Origin: an uncultured Lachnospiraceae bacterium
Lineage (GTDB): Bacteria > Bacillota > Clostridia > Lachnospirales > Lachnospiraceae
DNA: 33,101 nucleotides
Assembly: GCA_910578085.1 (NCBI GenBank)
Contig: CAJTPM010000001.1
Span: 57,068 to 90,168, forward strand
Reading direction: 5' to 3'
The notes under the pieces: generated by a model
Told to the model about the DNA's origin: nothing
What the model saw: the letters and a program-made list of their open reading frames with translations, nothing else
Database searches by the model: none
Translations under genes and position numbers: made by a program
In this document: in pieces, positions 30,169-33,101 of the stretch
Position numbering within the stretch: position 1 is the first letter of the stretch
Layout: the number at the start of each line of letters is the position of its first letter

Positions 30169-32496
30169 TCAAAGCACTGCCACATCCAAAACACGCTGCC
30201 GTATCTCTTCCAGATACGTCACCTCACCATTTTCGTAGTGCGTCGGAAATTCTATCGATATAAATTGCAGCTGCGGCAAAGCTTCCGGAATATGCTTTAC
30301 ATGATCTCTGGCCCATGTACTCTCTCCGGTCTGCAGAGGATGCCTGTCCGGGAAATACAGTACCCGCTTCCCGCCAAAAGGAGCCTTCACATCCGCAACG
30401 CGATCCTCTTCATCGGAAACTTCACCATATTTCAGATCCAATTCCAGAACCGAGTTCCCCGTCATAGCATCATTCACCTCAGGTGCATAACTCAGCCAGA
30501 AATGCTTTTCAGGTATCCAGATCCCCGCTCTGGACACCTCATGCCAGCGCATCATCTTCGCGGTGACCGGCTTTTCGTTCAGCAGACCTCCAAAAAGCAG
30601 CGTGATATCTTCCGATGTATTATCCGGGTACTCAGTGATCCACTTTTCCGCTGTCTGAGACAGCCCCCGGCGCATCGCCCTGTTATCTCGCAGTCTTTTA
30701 AGCGCCTGATCCCAGATCAGCACATGGTACATCAGCTCCACAAACTCAATATTCATTCTGGTCCAGGGAGTATAATGATCCGGGGAGAGATTACATCCCG
30801 AAAACTTCTGATAAAAATAGTGGCATTTCTCATATGCATGAATCCGCAGATATCCGTATGCCAGATCAAAAAAAGTTTCCGCATAACCCGGATGAAGTTT
30901 TATATGTTCTGCCATTTCCCCCGCTTTATCGAGAGCCGCCTTCAGCAGATCCGCCCATTTCAGATCAAAATTCCTGTCTACATTGACTGCTGTAATCGCC
31001 TCTCTTACCAAAACCAGTCTTTTGGTCATAGCCTCCACGAAAAGGCCCTGTCTCTCATAGGTATCGCATATGGACCAGACAGCATCATATACCTTGCGAA
31101 AATCATATGTTGCGCCATATCGGCTTATCCATACTATTTCTGTCAGCGTATTGCCATATGCATAGATCGCATCTTCATGCAGATCCTCCAGATACCGTTT
31201 CATATCCGCCTGTGCTTCCTCTGTAATGTATCTGGCAGCGTAGTCAAACATCTTTCGGTACCGTTCATAAAATTCCCTGCTGATAACAGGAAAATCCTGC
31301 AGAAGCATAAAAATATCCTTGAGGAAATAGTATTTTTCCGGCGCCTCCTGTGCACAGATCTGATCAAAATCCTGTTCCAGCACATCCATATATTTTTCTA
31401 AATTAAGCTCCGCCATATGGGCAACACGAAGGGAAGATATCTCATATGTCAGCCGCATTTTCACTGTATTTTTATCTCTGTTCAGGAGAGCAAGGATCCT
31501 GTCATGTCCTTCATCGATCAGCTTTGCGATCTGATCCTTATCCTTCAGCTGTCTTGCTAACTCCAGCCTGATATTTTCCACCTCCAGGGCTTCCCTGGCG
31601 TCAGTTAAGTTCATATGTTTTTCCATTTCCTGAATATAGCGCTCTATCTGATCCATCCCCGCAGAACCGTACTCCAGGCAGTATGTAAAGATAAGATTGC
31701 CGTAAACGGCACAGACTAACTCCCTGCCCTCATCTTCCACGGAGATCAGATCTGCTGCCCTGTTAAAATATTTTAAGGCTTCCATATTATTTCCGCAGAT
31801 GCGCATGCAGCGCCCCCAGTTGTTTAACAGTTCCGCCTTCAGATATCTGTCTTTTTCCTCCACCGCCGCCAGCGCCTGTTTTGTGAGCTCTATGGAATCG
31901 TCTATGTTCCCTCTCGCCTCCTCATATAAGGCCTGCCATTCCAGATATTTTGCGTTTCCTTCTTTTTCCGTTTTCCGGGCTATCCTGGCTGATTTCTCGA
32001 TGTTGCCCATCTGGTACAGCAGATAGTAATAGCCTCTGTTCCAGTATTCCGCATCTTTCGGCGCCAGCTTTTTTTCCTCTATTTTAAGCCACTCTTCATG
32101 GCATTTTAACAGATCGCCCCGCTCATTGAACAGAGCTTCCATCTTCTTTTTTGCTGCGGATCTTCCTTTCATCAGCCATGTAAGCAGAAAAACATCGAGA
32201 ACCACATTGGCGGCCAGCAGGAATAACAGCAGTCCCGCCGAAACTGCCTCCCACCCTGTTCCTTTTCCTGTCCTCTTCCACATCCATAGAAATATAATAT
32301 GCCCCATCAGCATGGTAAGACAGGCATTTCTCCACGCAGGCACGCGAATATAAGCCATAAGGCTGCGCTTGCCATACTCCCGGCATACGAACAGTATTCC
32401 GGCTATTACTGCTATATAGACTACCATGGCTTTTGCAAAATCACTTTTAAATGCAGATAGTAAAAAGTCTGCTACCCAAAGTATCATATCTGTCAT
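30169..32496 (-). CDS. Membrane-anchored TPR-like repeat protein, unknown function
   Basis: A 775-aa protein. About three hydrophobic helices occupy the first ~110 residues (AMVVYIAVIAGILFVC, CLTMLMGHIIFLWMW, and a long one ending in VFLLTWLM). A large alpha-helical region follows. Helical pairs such as YWNRGYYYLLYQMGNIEKSA, EWQALYEEARGNIDDSIELT and ELLNNWGRCMRICGNNMEAL have TPR spacing and residues. The C-terminal ~300 residues are helical without a clear motif. It would be a scaffold or sensor on the inner face of the membrane. AGAGG precedes ATG 32496. No enzymatic motif is seen. Confidence 0.75.
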   Translation of the reverse strand: MTDMILWVADFLLSAFKSDFAKAMVVYIAVIAGILFVCREYGKRSLMAYIRVPAWRNACLTMLMGHIIFLWMWKRTGKGTGWEAVSAGLLLFLLAANVVLDVFLLTWLMKGRSAAKKKMEALFNERGDLLKCHEEWLKIEEKKLAPKDAEYWNRGYYYLLYQMGNIEKSARIARKTEKEGNAKYLEWQALYEEARGNIDDSIELTKQALAAVEEKDRYLKAELLNNWGRCMRICGNNMEALKYFNRAADLISVEDEGRELVCAVYGNLIFTYCLEYGSAGMDQIERYIQEMEKHMNLTDAREALEVENIRLELARQLKDKDQIAKLIDEGHDRILALLNRDKNTVKMRLTYEISSLRVAHMAELNLEKYMDVLEQDFDQICAQEAPEKYYFLKDIFMLLQDFPVISREFYERYRKMFDYAARYITEEAQADMKRYLEDLHEDAIYAYGNTLTEIVWISRYGATYDFRKVYDAVWSICDTYERQGLFVEAMTKRLVLVREAITAVNVDRNFDLKWADLLKAALDKAGEMAEHIKLHPGYAETFFDLAYGYLRIHAYEKCHYFYQKFSGCNLSPDHYTPWTRMNIEFVELMYHVLIWDQALKRLRDNRAMRRGLSQTAEKWITEYPDNTSEDITLLFGGLLNEKPVTAKMMRWHEVSRAGIWIPEKHFWLSYAPEVNDAMTGNSVLELDLKYGEVSDEEDRVADVKAPFGGKRVLYFPDRHPLQTGESTWARDHVKHIPEALPQLQFISIEFPTHYENGEVTYLEEIRQRVLDVAVL

Positions 32497-32834
32497 TTCT
32501 TTTTCCTCTTCCGGGCAGATAATTGTTTTGGCTTATTGCTGTCCTGCTGGTTTTTGTGTTTTTGTACTTTTTGATTTTGTACTTTTGAATTTTGTATTTT
32601 TAGATTTTATGTTTTCGTATAATTAATGCAGGTGTCTGCCGTATTGATATTATAACTCTGTGGAGTGAAAAAAGCGATAGCGTTTCGGTAAATGGGATGT
32701 GTTGTTATATGCCGGTGTTATATGCCCTATCTGACATGTTCCATAATCAGGCAGGAGAAAGGTCTTTCCTATGTCTGCCACGTCGGGCTCCTACCAGTTT
32801 CTGCTGATATATTTCTTTTGGGTTTCCGTGTGCA
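32497..32834. other. Intergenic region upstream of the TPR gene
   Basis: No gene is supported here. A TATAAT (32649-32654, minus strand) could be the -10 of the TPR gene, but a good -35 is missing. A 10-bp direct repeat GTTATATGCC occurs at 32704-32713 and 32717-32726, 13 bp apart, and might be a regulator site. The rest shows nothing I can interpret. Confidence 0.4.
32551..32616 (-). repeat. A-rich degenerate tandem repeat in the leader of the TPR gene
   Basis: On the minus strand three to four imperfect units of 14-17 nt occur in a row, each of the form AAAA(A/G)TACAAAA followed by a C-containing linker. The stretch is almost free of G and lies in the untranslated leader, about 55-120 nt before the ATG. 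It may keep the leader unstructured or bind protein; it could also be slippage-derived. Confidence 0.6.
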
Positions 32835-32877
32835 TAAAAAAACCGTAGAAAGTCTACTTTTAAGACTATCTACGGTT
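32835..32877 (-). terminator. Rho-independent terminator of the aminotransferase gene
   Basis: On the minus strand AACCGTAGA (32877-32869) pairs with TCTACGGTT (32849-32841). Inner AGTCT/AGACT pairs extend the stem, and seven T bases follow. It lies about 60 nt after the stop codon of the partial gene at the right edge. Confidence 0.9.
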
Positions 32878-32936
32878 CTACTGTCAATATCAGGTATTGA
32901 AATATTTATGTGAAACTAAAATTATGTAATATGAAC

Positions 32937-33101
32937 TCATCTCTGTGAAAACTGGCGCTTCTCGGACAGGTACCTCCTTATCTCCCCGGTCACCACATCC
33001 TGTTCTTCTTTCGTCAAATACGGATGCATCGGCAGTGCCAGCACCCTTCTGCACAGATCTGCTGTCACAGACAGATCTGTCTTTACACAATCCATTCCAT
33101 G
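32937..33101 (-). CDS. DegT/DnrJ/EryC1/StrS-type aminotransferase, C-terminal fragment
   Basis: Only the last 54 codons are inside the window; the gene continues to the right. The minus-strand frame ends with LCRRVLALPMHPYLTKEEQD and VVTGEIRRYLSEKRQF. The LPMHPYLTxEEQ pattern is characteristic of the C-terminus of PLP-dependent sugar aminotransferases used in nucleotide-sugar and surface-polysaccharide synthesis. The specific substrate cannot be judged from this part. It is followed by a strong terminator. Confidence 0.8.
   Translation of the reverse strand, partial: HGMDCVKTDLSVTADLCRRVLALPMHPYLTKEEQDVVTGEIRRYLSEKRQFSQR

Noticed and set aside
30094..31401. 435-codon frame on the plus strand
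   Set aside because: It is antisense to the TPR-like gene. Its product is rich in H, R, I and C with no domain sense, and there is no ribosome binding site; a shadow frame.
28042..32496. Known toxin-antitoxin or restriction system
   Set aside because: No nuclease, methyltransferase, antitoxin DNA-binding domain or NTPase motif is visible in any of the four proteins.
32692..32913. 73-codon plus-strand frame
   Set aside because: It runs through the strong terminator stem at 32835-32877 and has no ribosome binding site or family resemblance.
32890..33090. 66-codon minus-strand frame at the right edge
   Set aside because: A different frame of the same strand encodes the clear aminotransferase C-terminus (LPMHPYLTKEEQ), so this one is a shadow.

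Overview
The window looks like a chromosomal segment of an anaerobic Clostridia, most likely Lachnospiraceae. Reasons: the S10-spc-alpha ribosomal superoperon has the Gram-positive gene order, with zinc-type S14 and a small KOW-domain protein between map and infA. A ptb-buk butyrate pair and a bacteriohemerythrin lie nearby, Shine-Dalgarno sites are strong AGGAGG types, and GC content is moderate. Everything except ptb-buk is on the minus strand.

Layout from right to left, which is the transcription direction for most genes. At 32937-33101 is the 3' end of a DegT/DnrJ/EryC1-type aminotransferase with its own terminator. At 28042-32496 is a four-gene block of mostly unrecognised genes: a membrane-anchored TPR-like protein (775 aa), two small proteins (99 and 173 aa), and a 313-aa protein with a DUF4062/TIR-like N-terminal domain. 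The last three appear to have their own promoter, whose -35 box sits inside a perfect 14-bp palindrome. At 25889-27958 (plus strand) are ptb and buk, which convert butyryl-CoA to butyrate with ATP gain. Divergent from them is a bacteriohemerythrin (25136-25558).

At 17834-24959 is a carbohydrate operon: a GH3 beta-glycosidase, a CUT2-type (ribose/xylose-like) ABC ATPase with two nucleotide-binding domains, a permease, a lipoprotein binding protein and a second permease. It is followed by an AraC-type regulator with its own promoter. The glycosidase lacks an export signal, so imported beta-glycosides are probably cleaved inside the cell.

At 127-16749 is the complete ribosomal run: a strong promoter with an A/T-rich UP-like tract and a structured ~350-nt leader, then rpsJ-rplC-rplD-rplW-rplB-rpsS-rplV-rpsC-rplP-rpmC-rpsQ-rplN-rplX-rplE-rpsN(Z)-rpsH-rplF-rplR-rpsE-rpmD-rplO-secY-adk-map-KOW-infA-rpmJ-rpsM-rpsK-rpsD-rpoA. 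rplQ is expected just left of the window edge.

The main unexplained sequence lies in the spacers of this superoperon. Two tandem arrays (63-bp units after rpoA, 73-bp units after infA) begin within a few bases of a stop codon. They share one two-hairpin design with different stem sequences, and the variable pairs form G-U wobbles only on the transcribed strand, pointing to conserved RNA structure. Several other spacers (secY-adk, rpsS-rplV, rpsH-rplF, rplV-rpsC, rpsJ-rplC, rpmJ-rpsM, rpsM-rpsK) carry further hairpins or duplications. The best candidates for something undescribed are this repeat family and the four-gene block at 28-32.5 kb. All functional claims rest on reading motifs by eye; no database search was possible.
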